Below are positions 18,596 to 26,042 of a stretch of DNA of 64,000 nt, piece after piece (positions within the stretch are counted from its first letter, which is position 1; the number at the start of each line of letters is the position of its first letter). The position numbers and the translations under genes were made by a program. Source of the stretch: Azospirillum brasilense (GTDB lineage: Bacteria > Pseudomonadota > Alphaproteobacteria > Azospirillales > Azospirillaceae). Below the pieces are notes generated by a model, which was given only the letters and a program-made list of their open reading frames with translations, was not told the DNA's origin and ran no database searches. The DNA lies in the NCBI RefSeq assembly GCF_022023855.1, contig NZ_CP059450.1:372001-436000 (forward strand), written 5' to 3'.

Positions 18596-19476
18596 TTGCC
18601 GAGAATCACCCTGTCCAGGTAATCGGCGAGCAGCGGGCCATCGCCCAGTCCGAGCAGCAGCTTGGACGAGACATTGCCGTTCTCCGTCCGCAGGCCCGGA
18701 ACCGCGGCGTGGCGCGTGAGGAAGCCGTCCAGCCCGGCGTTCCAGGTGGCGTCGGCGTTGCGGCAGAAGATCTTCGACAGCGAGAAATGCGGCACCTTGC
18801 GGAAGGGGTTGGCGAGGCGCTTCCCCTGGAAGACCGCCGGAGGGTTGCCGTGGGCGCGGTAGCGGGATTCCAGCGTCTTGCGGAAGCTCTGGAAGGTCGT
18901 CCCGCCGCTCTCCATGCCGATGGTGACGACCGGCACGCCGAGCAGGGCCACCGAGTCGGCGATCAGGCGGGCGTTCTCCTCCTGGTCGCGCCGGATGGCC
19001 TCGGCGAGCGCCGGATCGCCGCGCATCGCCTCGGTCAGCCCCACCGTGCGCGGCGTGTGAAAGGAGCTTTTGTTCAGCACCATGACCTTGCCGCGAAAGG
19101 ACCCGGCACCGAAGATGCCGTCGAAGAAGCTGTGCGCCATGGCCCCGGCGCGCCCCTGGACGCACAGATAGACGGATTGCTCGTATTCCCGGCGCCCCGG
19201 GTTGTCGCCGACGAGAATCAGTTCCGGCAGGGGGCCGTCCTTGGTGGCGTAGGCGGCGAGGTCGTCGTTGATGACGAACAGCGGCGACACGGAGTCCCGA
19301 AGGGCGCGGACCCGCTCCCCATGTTCGGCGACGCGGGTCCGGAACAGCCAAACCGCGTCCGGCCGGGCGTCCGCGGGCGGGACATCACCCAGGATGACGG
19401 ACAGGCGCCGCAACGCGGCCTCGTGGTTTGTCGCCGACGGGTCCGTTGCCGCCGCGTCGATCGAAGATACCGCCAT
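18586..19476 (-). CDS. Hypothetical protein, possibly uracil-DNA-glycosylase-like
   Basis: A 296-residue soluble protein not assigned with certainty. Strand-loop LILVGDNPGRREYEQ near residue 85 resembles motif I of the uracil-DNA glycosylase superfamily (GxNPG), VMVLNKSSFHTP near residue 131 gives an asparagine-containing second motif, and VVTIGMESGGTTF follows. It may therefore be a distant member. ATG 19476 is chosen because AAGGGG lies at a good distance; GTG 19485 and ATG 19482 are alternatives. It is divergent from dcd, whose pathway sets uracil levels in DNA, which supports but does not prove the link. Confidence 0.5.
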   Translation of the reverse strand: MAVSSIDAAATDPSATNHEAALRRLSVILGDVPPADARPDAVWLFRTRVAEHGERVRALRDSVSPLFVINDDLAAYATKDGPLPELILVGDNPGRREYEQSVYLCVQGRAGAMAHSFFDGIFGAGSFRGKVMVLNKSSFHTPRTVGLTEAMRGDPALAEAIRRDQEENARLIADSVALLGVPVVTIGMESGGTTFQSFRKTLESRYRAHGNPPAVFQGKRLANPFRKVPHFSLSKIFCRNADATWNAGLDGFLTRHAAVPGLRTENGNVSSKLLLGLGDGPLLADYLDRVILGNGG

Positions 19477-19503
19477 TCCCATCACCCCTTGTGCAAAGCG
19501 GCC

Positions 19504-19539
19504 CCATCTAAGGGGCTGGTGCCATCTAAAAGACTGGTG
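19504..19539. repeat. Tandem 18-bp direct repeat between the UDG-like gene and dcd
   Basis: CCATCTAAGGGGCTGGTG (19504-19521) is followed at once by CCATCTAAAAGACTGGTG (19522-19539), with 15 of 18 bases identical. It lies upstream of the candidate dcd promoter and just before the divergent gene, a typical place for a regulator binding side by side. Confidence 0.6.
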
Positions 19540-19545
19540 ATTGTG

Positions 19546-19574
19546 TTGTCGAGAGGCGTCGATCCGGCTATAGA
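19546..19574 (+). promoter_or_regulatory. Candidate sigma-70-type promoter of dcd
   Basis: TTGTCG (19546-19551) and TATAGA (19569-19574) are separated by 17 bases, each with 4 of 6 consensus bases. The start of dcd lies about 60 bases downstream. Confidence 0.45.
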
Positions 19575-19635
19575 GTGCGCCAGGGAAGCGACCGGAACCG
19601 CGCCGATTGCGGTTTCGACAGGAGGGTCGGAAAGA

Positions 19636-20220
19636 ATGAAGCTGTCAGACGTCGATATTCGCCGATACCTCGCCGAAGGACGCATCGAGATCGACCCGTT
19701 GCCGGCGGAGAGCCAGATCGGCGCCATGTCGGTCGACCTCCAGCTTGGGAACGCCTTCCAGGTCTTCCCGCCGGGCAAGGCGGCCTTCGTCGACCTCGCC
19801 CCGCCCGAGGGCCATCCCAGCCAGGTCCCCGACAAGCTGATGGACCGCGTCGAGGTTTCCGAGGGCGAGCCGTTCTTCCTGCATCCGGGCGAACTGGTGC
19901 TTGGCATCACCGTGCAGCGCATCGGCCTGCCCAACGACATCGCCGGCCGTCTGGACGGCCGCAGCAGCCTCGCCCGTCTGGGCCTGATGGTGCACGCCAC
20001 CGCGCATACCATCGATCCGGGCTGGAATGGCCGCATCACGCTGGAGTTCTTCAATTGCGGACGGTTGCCGCTGGCGCTGCGGCCGGGTATGCGCATCTGC
20101 GCCCTCAGCTTCGAGACGCTGATGTCGCCGACCTCGAAGCCCTACGCCGCGCGCCCCGACGCCAAGTACCGCGACCAGCTCGATCCGCTGCCAAGCCGGA
20201 TCAACCTGGAACAGCCCTGA
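19636..20220 (+). CDS. dcd: dCTP deaminase
   Basis: A 194-residue enzyme deaminating dCTP to dUTP for dTMP synthesis. Key segments are the N-terminal MSVDLQLG, the active-site GRLDGRSSLARLGLMVHAT, whose glutamate counterpart in other Dcd is in the nearby HTIDPGWNGRITLEF, and the C-terminal KPYAARPDAKYRDQ. GGAGGG precedes ATG 19636 at 9 bases. It is a single-gene transcript ended by a strong terminator. Confidence 0.95.
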   Translation: MKLSDVDIRRYLAEGRIEIDPLPAESQIGAMSVDLQLGNAFQVFPPGKAAFVDLAPPEGHPSQVPDKLMDRVEVSEGEPFFLHPGELVLGITVQRIGLPNDIAGRLDGRSSLARLGLMVHATAHTIDPGWNGRITLEFFNCGRLPLALRPGMRICALSFETLMSPTSKPYAARPDAKYRDQLDPLPSRINLEQP

Positions 20221-20241
20221 CGGCAAACGACGAGAACGACG

Positions 20242-20276
20242 AAAAGGCGCCTCCCTTCCGAGGCGCCTTTTTCTTT
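20242..20276 (+). terminator. Intrinsic terminator of dcd
   Basis: AAGGCGCCTC (20244-20253) pairs with GAGGCGCCTT (20260-20269) around CCTTCC, followed by a T-rich run (TTTTTCTTTT). This is a classical rho-independent terminator. Confidence 0.9.
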
Positions 20277-20382
20277 TGGGCATCCGGCTTGCCCACCCCT
20301 CGCCCGCCGTGTCCTCCCGGCGCGCGTGCCCGCAGGAACCCGATTGATCGCGCCTGGATCATTCGCACCCCCAACATCGCTG

Positions 20383-20415
20383 TTGACCAAACCTGTATTA
20401 TCGATCATACAGGTT
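20383..20415 (+). promoter_or_regulatory. Promoter and 26-bp palindromic operator of the GntR/UTRA regulator cluster
   Basis: TTGACC (20383-20388) and CATACA (20406-20411) are spaced by 17 bases. A palindrome at 20390-20415 overlaps both: arms AACCTGTAT and ATACAGGTT are perfect and the central 8 bases are symmetric except for one pair. The CTGTAT...ATACAG layout is like HutC-type GntR operators, so autoregulation is expected. The -10 is weak. Confidence 0.65.
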
Positions 20416-20469
20416 CCTGTCTTATGCAGAGACGCACACCGGTTTCCAGCGAGAGGGAGGCGGGGCACT

Positions 20470-21264
20470 GTGAAGTCATCGGTCGAACCGCTGAAGGCGC
20501 GCCGGATCTATCTGCTGCTGCGCGACCGCATCGTCGCCGGCGACCTGCCGCCGGGCGGGCGCCTGCCGGGGGAACCGGCGCTGGCCGCCGAACACGCGGT
20601 GTCGCGGGTGACTGTGCGCCGGGCACTCGACCTGCTGGAGAAGGAAGGGCTGGTGCAGCGCAAGGCCGGCTCCGGCACCTTCGTCCATGACAGCCGCAGT
20701 GTCCGTCCGATCGTCGCCGACCTCTCCAACGTGCTGTCGCACCTGATCGACATGGGGCGCAGCACCGACGTGAAGCTGCTCTCCTTCGGGTACGTCGCGC
20801 CGCCGGAAGCGATCGCCGAAAGCCTGGGCTTGAAGCCGGGCGAGCGGGTCCAGCGGTCGGTGCGCGTCCGGCTGATCGACGGAGAGCCCTTCTCCTACCT
20901 GACCACCCATGTGCCGGAATGGCTCGGCCTGACCTATTCGGAGGCGGAACTGGCGGCGCGCCCGCTGCTGGAGCTGATCGAACGGTCGGGCGTGAAGACC
21001 GAGCGGGCGACCCAGGCGATCAACGCCACGCTGGCCGGGCCGGAACCGGCGGCGGCGCTCGATCTGGAGATCGGCTCGCCGCTGCTGACGCTGACCCGCA
21101 TCGTGCACGACCCGTCCGGCCGTGGAGTGGAGCATCTGCACGCTCTGTACCGGCCCGACCGCTACAGCTTCCACATGGATCTGGTGCGCATCGGCGATGA
21201 CGGGGAACGGCGCTGGAGCCCGGCCCTGGGTCGGCCGCGCGTGCCCAGTAAAAAAGGCCGATAA
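20470..21264 (+). CDS. GntR-family regulator with UTRA domain (HutC type)
   Basis: A 264-residue regulator: winged helix near residues 10-75 (YLLLRDRIVAGDLPPG, VSRVTVRRALDLLEKEGLV, GSGTFV) and a UTRA ligand domain near 90-235. GTG 20470 has GGAGG 9 bases upstream; the frame is open earlier but includes the operator. It is the first gene of the catabolic cluster and the only regulator in it. The C-terminus ends at VPSKKGR right at a run of six A; in the +1 frame a lysine-rich tail continues to 21352, six bases before the next gene, so the end may be frameshifted. Confidence 0.85.
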   Translation: MKSSVEPLKARRIYLLLRDRIVAGDLPPGGRLPGEPALAAEHAVSRVTVRRALDLLEKEGLVQRKAGSGTFVHDSRSVRPIVADLSNVLSHLIDMGRSTDVKLLSFGYVAPPEAIAESLGLKPGERVQRSVRVRLIDGEPFSYLTTHVPEWLGLTYSEAELAARPLLELIERSGVKTERATQAINATLAGPEPAAALDLEIGSPLLTLTRIVHDPSGRGVEHLHALYRPDRYSFHMDLVRIGDDGERRWSPALGRPRVPSKKGR

Positions 21265-21357
21265 GGCCAAGGCCGACAAGGGCAAAACCGACAAGAACAA
21301 TGCGGGCGAAAAGCCCACCCGCGGCTCGCGGGCCATCAAGCAGAGGAGTTGAGCGTT

Positions 21358-22602
21358 ATGGGACGTTCGGTTCAGGACTCCGCACTCTCCGGCATCTCCC
21401 GCCGCACGGTGCTCAAGGCGGGCGCCGCGGCCGCCGCCTTCGCGACGGTGCCAGTGGCCGCCCCGTCGATTCTGCGGGCGCAGACCCCGGCCGTGAAGAT
21501 CGGCATCCTCCAGCCGGTGACCGGCGCGCTCGCCCATGACGGCGATCTCGGCCGGCTCGGCGCCGAGATGGCGATCAACGAGATCAACGCCGCGGGCGGC
21601 ATCAAGGCGCTGGGCGGGGCCAAGATCGAGATGGTCTTCGGCGACGCCCGTTCCACGCCGGAGGCCGGCACCCAGGAGGTCGAGCGCATGCAGGCCGAGG
21701 GCGTGTGCGCCATCGTCGGCGGCTTCGCCAGCCCGATCTGCCTTGCCGCCTCGCAGGCGGCGGCGCGCTACGATCTGCCCTATCTGGTCGATGTCGGCGT
21801 GTCGGACCAGATCATGGCGCGCGGCCTGACCAACACCTTCCGCTTCAGCCCCGGCTTCGGCAAGGTCACCCAGGTCGCGCTCGACAACCTGACCAAGATC
21901 AACGAGCTGGCCGGCAAGCCGGCGAAGACCGTCGTGCTGGTGCATGAGGACGGCCTGTTCGGCTCCGGTCTCGCCAAGCTGCTGCAGGCCGAGTTGCCCA
22001 AGCGCGGCTTCGAAATCCTGGAGACCATCGCCCACCCGACCCCGGCGCGCGACATGTCCAATGTGGCGCTGCGCATCCGCTCGCTGAACCCGGACCTCGT
22101 CATCCCGTCCAACTACTATGGCGAATTCGTTCTGCTCGCCCGCACCATGCAGCAGCAGCGCATCAAGCCGAAGGGTGTCTACGCGGTGCTGGGCGGGGCG
22201 GCATCGAACGGGCGCTTCGTCAAGGAGTTCCCGCAGGCGGCCCAGAACGTCATCGACTGCAACCACTGGCACGATCCGAAGAATCCGCAGGCCCTGGCGC
22301 TGCGCAAGGCGGTGGAGGCTCAGGGAAAGTCCTTCGCTTACAACGTCCCGCTGAACTATTCGAACCTGCTGCTGCTGGCCGACGCCATCGAGCGCGCCGG
22401 TTCCGCCGACCGCAAGAAGATCATCGAGGCGCTGAACAGCTCCACCTTCGCCGGTCACATCATGCCGTACGGTCCGACAAAGTTCGTCAACGGCCAGAAC
22501 GAGGGCGCCACCCCGATCAACACCCAGATCCAGGGCGAGGACATCAAGGTGATCTTCCCCGAATTCTTCGCGGAGGCGAAGGCCAACTTCCCGGCGACGT
22601 AA
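21358..22602 (+). CDS. Branched-chain-type ABC transporter substrate-binding protein (LivK-like), Tat-exported
   Basis: A 414-residue periplasmic binding protein of the Leu/Ile/Val type (PBP type 1). The N-terminus has a twin-arginine signal, SRRTVLKAG followed by an alanine-rich core and a cut near LRAQ. The mature domain starts VKIGILQPVTGALAHDG. Family-related proteins bind amides, urea, aromatic or small organic acids as well as amino acids. AGGAG precedes ATG 21358 at about 9 bases. It starts the transport part of the catabolic cluster; the ligand is probably the pathway substrate. Confidence 0.9.
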   Translation: MGRSVQDSALSGISRRTVLKAGAAAAAFATVPVAAPSILRAQTPAVKIGILQPVTGALAHDGDLGRLGAEMAINEINAAGGIKALGGAKIEMVFGDARSTPEAGTQEVERMQAEGVCAIVGGFASPICLAASQAAARYDLPYLVDVGVSDQIMARGLTNTFRFSPGFGKVTQVALDNLTKINELAGKPAKTVVLVHEDGLFGSGLAKLLQAELPKRGFEILETIAHPTPARDMSNVALRIRSLNPDLVIPSNYYGEFVLLARTMQQQRIKPKGVYAVLGGAASNGRFVKEFPQAAQNVIDCNHWHDPKNPQALALRKAVEAQGKSFAYNVPLNYSNLLLLADAIERAGSADRKKIIEALNSSTFAGHIMPYGPTKFVNGQNEGATPINTQIQGEDIKVIFPEFFAEAKANFPAT

Positions 22603-22635
22603 ACCGTCCCTTCGCCTTTGCGCCTCCCGCATTGC

Positions 22636-22677
22636 CCCGTCCGTCCCGTGGCGCCGCACAGCGGCCTCCCGGACGGG
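22636..22677 (+). other. Intercistronic stem-loop between binding protein and permease genes
   Basis: CCCGTCCG (22636-22643) pairs with CGGACGGG (22670-22677), enclosing a second hairpin GCCGC-ACA-GCGGC (22653-22665). Such a structure after a binding-protein gene usually keeps its message stable and its expression above that of the permeases. Confidence 0.55.
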
Positions 22678-22709
22678 TGGGGGACCGTTTCCCTCATGCG
22701 CGGGCTGCC

Positions 22710-23582
22710 ATGTATTCACCTCAGATCATCCTGGAAGCGGCGCTGAACGGGCTGATGACCGGCGCGGTCTACGCGCTGATCGCCCTCGGCCTGACGCTGA
22801 TCTACGGCGTGCTCCACATCATCAACTTCGCCCATGGCGCGCTGCTGACCTGCGCCATGTTCGCGGTCTGGGTCGCCTGGGCCTGGCTCGGCCTCGACCC
22901 CTATCTGGTGATCGTGCCGCTGGTGCCGCTGATGTTCGCGCTGGGCTACGGGCTGCAGCGCTTCGTCATCGGGCCGGCCAGCCACGGCGACGACGGCAAC
23001 ATCCTGCTGGTCACGCTCGGCCTGTCGATCGTGCTGGAGAATGTGCTGCTGGCGGTCTTCCAGTCGGACACCCGCACGCTCGACACCGATTACTCGTTCC
23101 AGGTGGTGGCGCTGGGGCCGCTGCTGCTGTCCTACCCGCGGGTGATCGGGCTGGGTGTGGCGGTGGTGGTGACCGGGCTGCTCTGGCTGGTGCTGAACCG
23201 CACCGACACCGGCAAGGCGATCCGCGCCGTCGCCAAGGAGAAGCTGGGCGCCAATCTGGTCGGCATCGACGTGCCGCACGTCTACGCCGTCACCTTCGGG
23301 CTGGGCTGCGCCTGCCTCGCCGTGGCCGCCGCGCTGCTGATGCCGACCTTCTACGTCAACCCGCGCATCGGCAGCGCCTTCGTGCTGGTCGCCTTCACCG
23401 TGGTGGTGCTGGGCGGCATGGGCTCGCTTCCCGGCGCGCTGCTGGGCGGCCTGTTCATCGGCGTGGTGGAGAGCCTGTGCGGCCTGTTGCTGGGCGACAG
23501 CCTGGGGCAGATCGGCATCTTCCTGATCTTCATCGCCGTGCTGCTGGTGCGGCCGACCGGCCTGTTCGGAGCCAAGGCATGA
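22710..23582 (+). CDS. livH: Branched-chain-type ABC transporter permease LivH
   Basis: A 290-residue membrane protein with about eight hydrophobic segments. LivH hallmarks are NGLMTGAVYALIALGLTLIYGVL at the start, NFAHGALL near residue 41 and GGMGSLPGALLGGL near 240. ATG 22710 is the natural start by family length although no clear ribosome site precedes it. It overlaps livM by 4 bases. Confidence 0.92.
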   Translation: MYSPQIILEAALNGLMTGAVYALIALGLTLIYGVLHIINFAHGALLTCAMFAVWVAWAWLGLDPYLVIVPLVPLMFALGYGLQRFVIGPASHGDDGNILLVTLGLSIVLENVLLAVFQSDTRTLDTDYSFQVVALGPLLLSYPRVIGLGVAVVVTGLLWLVLNRTDTGKAIRAVAKEKLGANLVGIDVPHVYAVTFGLGCACLAVAAALLMPTFYVNPRIGSAFVLVAFTVVVLGGMGSLPGALLGGLFIGVVESLCGLLLGDSLGQIGIFLIFIAVLLVRPTGLFGAKA

Positions 23583-24577
23583 CCGCGCGCGACCTGATCC
23601 CGATCGCCGTCCTGGCCGTCCTCGCCGCGCTGCTGCCGCTGGTGGTGACGTCCAGCCCGGTGATGAGCTTCCTCGTCTTCACGCTGATCGTGACGCTGGG
23701 CGCGCAGGGCTGGAACATCCTGGGCGGCTTCGGTGGCCAGTTCAGCTTCGGCCACGCCGCCTTCTTCGGCACCGGCGCCTATGTGACGGCGATCCTGCAA
23801 CTGCGCTACGGCGTCAACGCCTGGGCCGGGCTGCTGCTGGCGACGGCGGCGGGGGCGGCGGTCGCCTGGGCCATCGGCTTCCTCAGCTTCCGCTCCGGCC
23901 TGCGCGGCTCCTACTTCGCGCTGGTGACTCTGGCCTTCGCCGAGGTGTTCCGCATCCTTGCCAACGCGGCCTCCTTCACCGGGGGCGCCGCCGGCCTGCT
24001 GATCAAGCTGGATGTCCACCCCGCCAATCTGCAATTCGCCGACCGTGCTGTCTTCTACTGGCTGGTCCTGGCCTTCGTCACCGGCGTGCTGCTGCTGACG
24101 CGCTGGATCCAGCGCTCCCGCTTCGGCGCGCAGCTCGTCGCGGTGCGCGAGAACGAGGACGCGGCCAAGGCGCTGGGCGTCGATTCCCTGAAGGTGAAGC
24201 TGCGCGCCATCGCTCTGTCGGGCGCGGTGACGGCGCTGTCCGGCTGCCTCTACGCCCAGTATTTCCTCTACATCGACGCCCACATCGCCTACGGCAGCTG
24301 GATCTCGGTGGAACTCCTGCTCGCCCCGATCATCGGCGGTGTCGGCACCGTCTTCGGGCCGGTGGTGGGCGCGCTGACCCTGCACGGGCTGGGCGAACTC
24401 GCCAAGCAGTTCGCCGGCCGCATCCCCGGCATCGATCTGATCGTCTTCGGCAGCGTGCTGGTGCTGGCCGTCGCCTTCGCCCGCGGCGGCATCCTCGGCC
24501 TGCTGGAGCGGCTGCGCGACCGCGGCCGCGGGATGATGACACGCGGCGCCAAGGAGGTGTCCCATGCTGGCCGTTGA
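23579..24577 (+). CDS. livM: Branched-chain-type ABC transporter permease LivM
   Basis: A 332-residue inner-membrane permease. The LivM motif GGFGGQFSFGHAAFFGTGAY lies near residue 48, the EAA-like loop is VRENEDAAKALGVD and GGVGTVFGPVVGA follows. Its start overlaps the livH stop (ATGA) and its end overlaps livG by 14 bases, so the transporter genes are translationally coupled. Confidence 0.92.
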   Translation: MTARDLIPIAVLAVLAALLPLVVTSSPVMSFLVFTLIVTLGAQGWNILGGFGGQFSFGHAAFFGTGAYVTAILQLRYGVNAWAGLLLATAAGAAVAWAIGFLSFRSGLRGSYFALVTLAFAEVFRILANAASFTGGAAGLLIKLDVHPANLQFADRAVFYWLVLAFVTGVLLLTRWIQRSRFGAQLVAVRENEDAAKALGVDSLKVKLRAIALSGAVTALSGCLYAQYFLYIDAHIAYGSWISVELLLAPIIGGVGTVFGPVVGALTLHGLGELAKQFAGRIPGIDLIVFGSVLVLAVAFARGGILGLLERLRDRGRGMMTRGAKEVSHAGR

Positions 24578-25310
24578 GTCCGTCTCCAAGCGCTTCGGCG
24601 GTCTGATGGCGGTGGACAACGCGTCGCTCGCGCTGGAGCCCGGCGGCATCGTCGGCCTGATCGGGCCGAACGGCGCCGGCAAGACCACGCTGTTCTCGAT
24701 GATCTCCGGCTTCGTCGCACCGAGCGACGGGCGGATCCTGTTCGAGGGCACCGACATCACCGGCGAGGAGCCGCACCGCCGCGCCGAGCGCGGCATCGGC
24801 CGCACCTTCCAGATCGTCCAGCCCTTCGCCGGGCTGACGGTGTGCGAGAACATCGCGGTCGGCGCCTATCTGCGCCACGCCAAGCGCGCCGACGCCATTG
24901 CCAAGGCGCGCGAGGTGGCCCGCCGGGTCGGCTTGGCGGCCGAGCTGGACCGCCCGGCCGGCGGGCTGACGGTGGCCGGGCGCAAGCGGCTGGAGCTGGC
25001 CCGCGCGCTCGCCACCGAGCCGAAGCTGCTGCTGCTGGACGAGGTGCTGGCCGGCCTGAACCCGTCGGAAATCCGCGACATCATCCCGGTGATCCGGGGC
25101 ATCCGTGACGAAGGGGTGACGATCCTGATGATCGAACACGTCATGCAGGCGGTGATGAACCTGTGCGAGCGCGTCTATGTGCTGGCGCAGGGCCGCATGA
25201 TCGCCGAGGGCAAGCCCGCCGCCGTCTGCGCCGACCCCCGCGTGATCGAGGCCTATCTCGGCCACGGCGCCGCGGCCCGTCTAGCGGCGGAGGGGGCGGC
25301 CCATGGCTGA
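24564..25310 (+). CDS. livG: Branched-chain-type ABC transporter ATP-binding protein LivG
   Basis: A 248-residue ATPase with Walker A GPNGAGKTT, Q-loop RTFQIVQPFAGLTV, Walker B LLLLDEVLAGLNP and switch histidine IEHVM. The signature LSGGQ is replaced by LTVAGRKRLELARAL, a change also seen in some LivG of this group. It overlaps livM and livF. Together with LivF it powers the LivHM pore. Confidence 0.92.
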   Translation: MLAVESVSKRFGGLMAVDNASLALEPGGIVGLIGPNGAGKTTLFSMISGFVAPSDGRILFEGTDITGEEPHRRAERGIGRTFQIVQPFAGLTVCENIAVGAYLRHAKRADAIAKAREVARRVGLAAELDRPAGGLTVAGRKRLELARALATEPKLLLLDEVLAGLNPSEIRDIIPVIRGIRDEGVTILMIEHVMQAVMNLCERVYVLAQGRMIAEGKPAAVCADPRVIEAYLGHGAAARLAAEGAAHG

Positions 25311-26016
25311 GGCGCTTCTGAGCATCCAGGGGCTGAAGACCGGTTACGGCGCCACCGAGGTGCTGCGCGGCATCGACATGGCCGTGCTGGACGGCGAGAT
25401 CGTCACGGTCCTCGGCTCCAACGGCGTCGGCAAGACGACGCTGAACAAGGTGCTGTCGGGCGTGCTGCCGCCCTGGGCGGGCGAGATCCGCTTCGCCGGC
25501 AACCGCCTCGACGGTCGTTCCGCCGCGCGCATCGTCGAGGAGGGGCTGATCCAGGTGCCGGAAGGCCGCAAGATCTTCCCCAACCTGTCGATCCGCGAGA
25601 ATCTGGAGCTGGGCAGTTACCGGCGTGGCAAGCCGAACCGGGCGCGGAACCTGGAGCGCATCTTCGCAACCTTCCCCCGCCTGAAGGAGCGTGAGGGCCA
25701 GCTCGCCGGCACGCTGTCGGGCGGCGAGCAGCAGATGCTCGCCATCGGGCGCGGCATGATGGCCGAACCGCTGCTGCTGATCCTCGACGAACCGTCGCTC
25801 GGCCTGTCGCCGCTGGTGGTCGAGGAGATGTTCGGGCTGATCCGCAAGCTGAACGCGGATGGGCTGGCGATCCTGCTGGTCGAGCAGAACGTCGTCCAGT
25901 CGCTGGAGGTCGCCCGCCGGGCCTACATCCTCGAGAACGGCGTCTTCGCGCTGTCGGGACCGTCCGACGAGATCGCGCGCGACCCCGAATTGAAACGCAC
26001 CTATCTCGGCCTCTGA
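25303..26016 (+). CDS. livF: Branched-chain-type ABC transporter ATP-binding protein LivF
   Basis: A 237-residue ATPase with Walker A GSNGVGKTT, VPEGRKIFPNLSI, an intact signature LSGGEQQMLAIGRGMM, Walker B LLILDEPSLGLSP and LVEQNV. The intact signature motif here may compensate for the altered one in LivG, since one full ATP site per dimer can suffice. It overlaps livG by 8 bases and precedes the first catabolic gene by 26 bases. Confidence 0.92.
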   Translation: MAEALLSIQGLKTGYGATEVLRGIDMAVLDGEIVTVLGSNGVGKTTLNKVLSGVLPPWAGEIRFAGNRLDGRSAARIVEEGLIQVPEGRKIFPNLSIRENLELGSYRRGKPNRARNLERIFATFPRLKEREGQLAGTLSGGEQQMLAIGRGMMAEPLLLILDEPSLGLSPLVVEEMFGLIRKLNADGLAILLVEQNVVQSLEVARRAYILENGVFALSGPSDEIARDPELKRTYLGL

Positions 26017-26042
26017 GGGGCCGTCCGCTCGGGAGCGGTGAC

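Noticed and set aside
20476..22719. A 747-codon open frame on the minus strand antisense to the regulator and binding-protein genes
   Set aside because: It mirrors the codons of the plus-strand genes, has Gln/His/Arg-rich low-complexity translation and no family motifs; such frames are expected in very GC-rich DNA.
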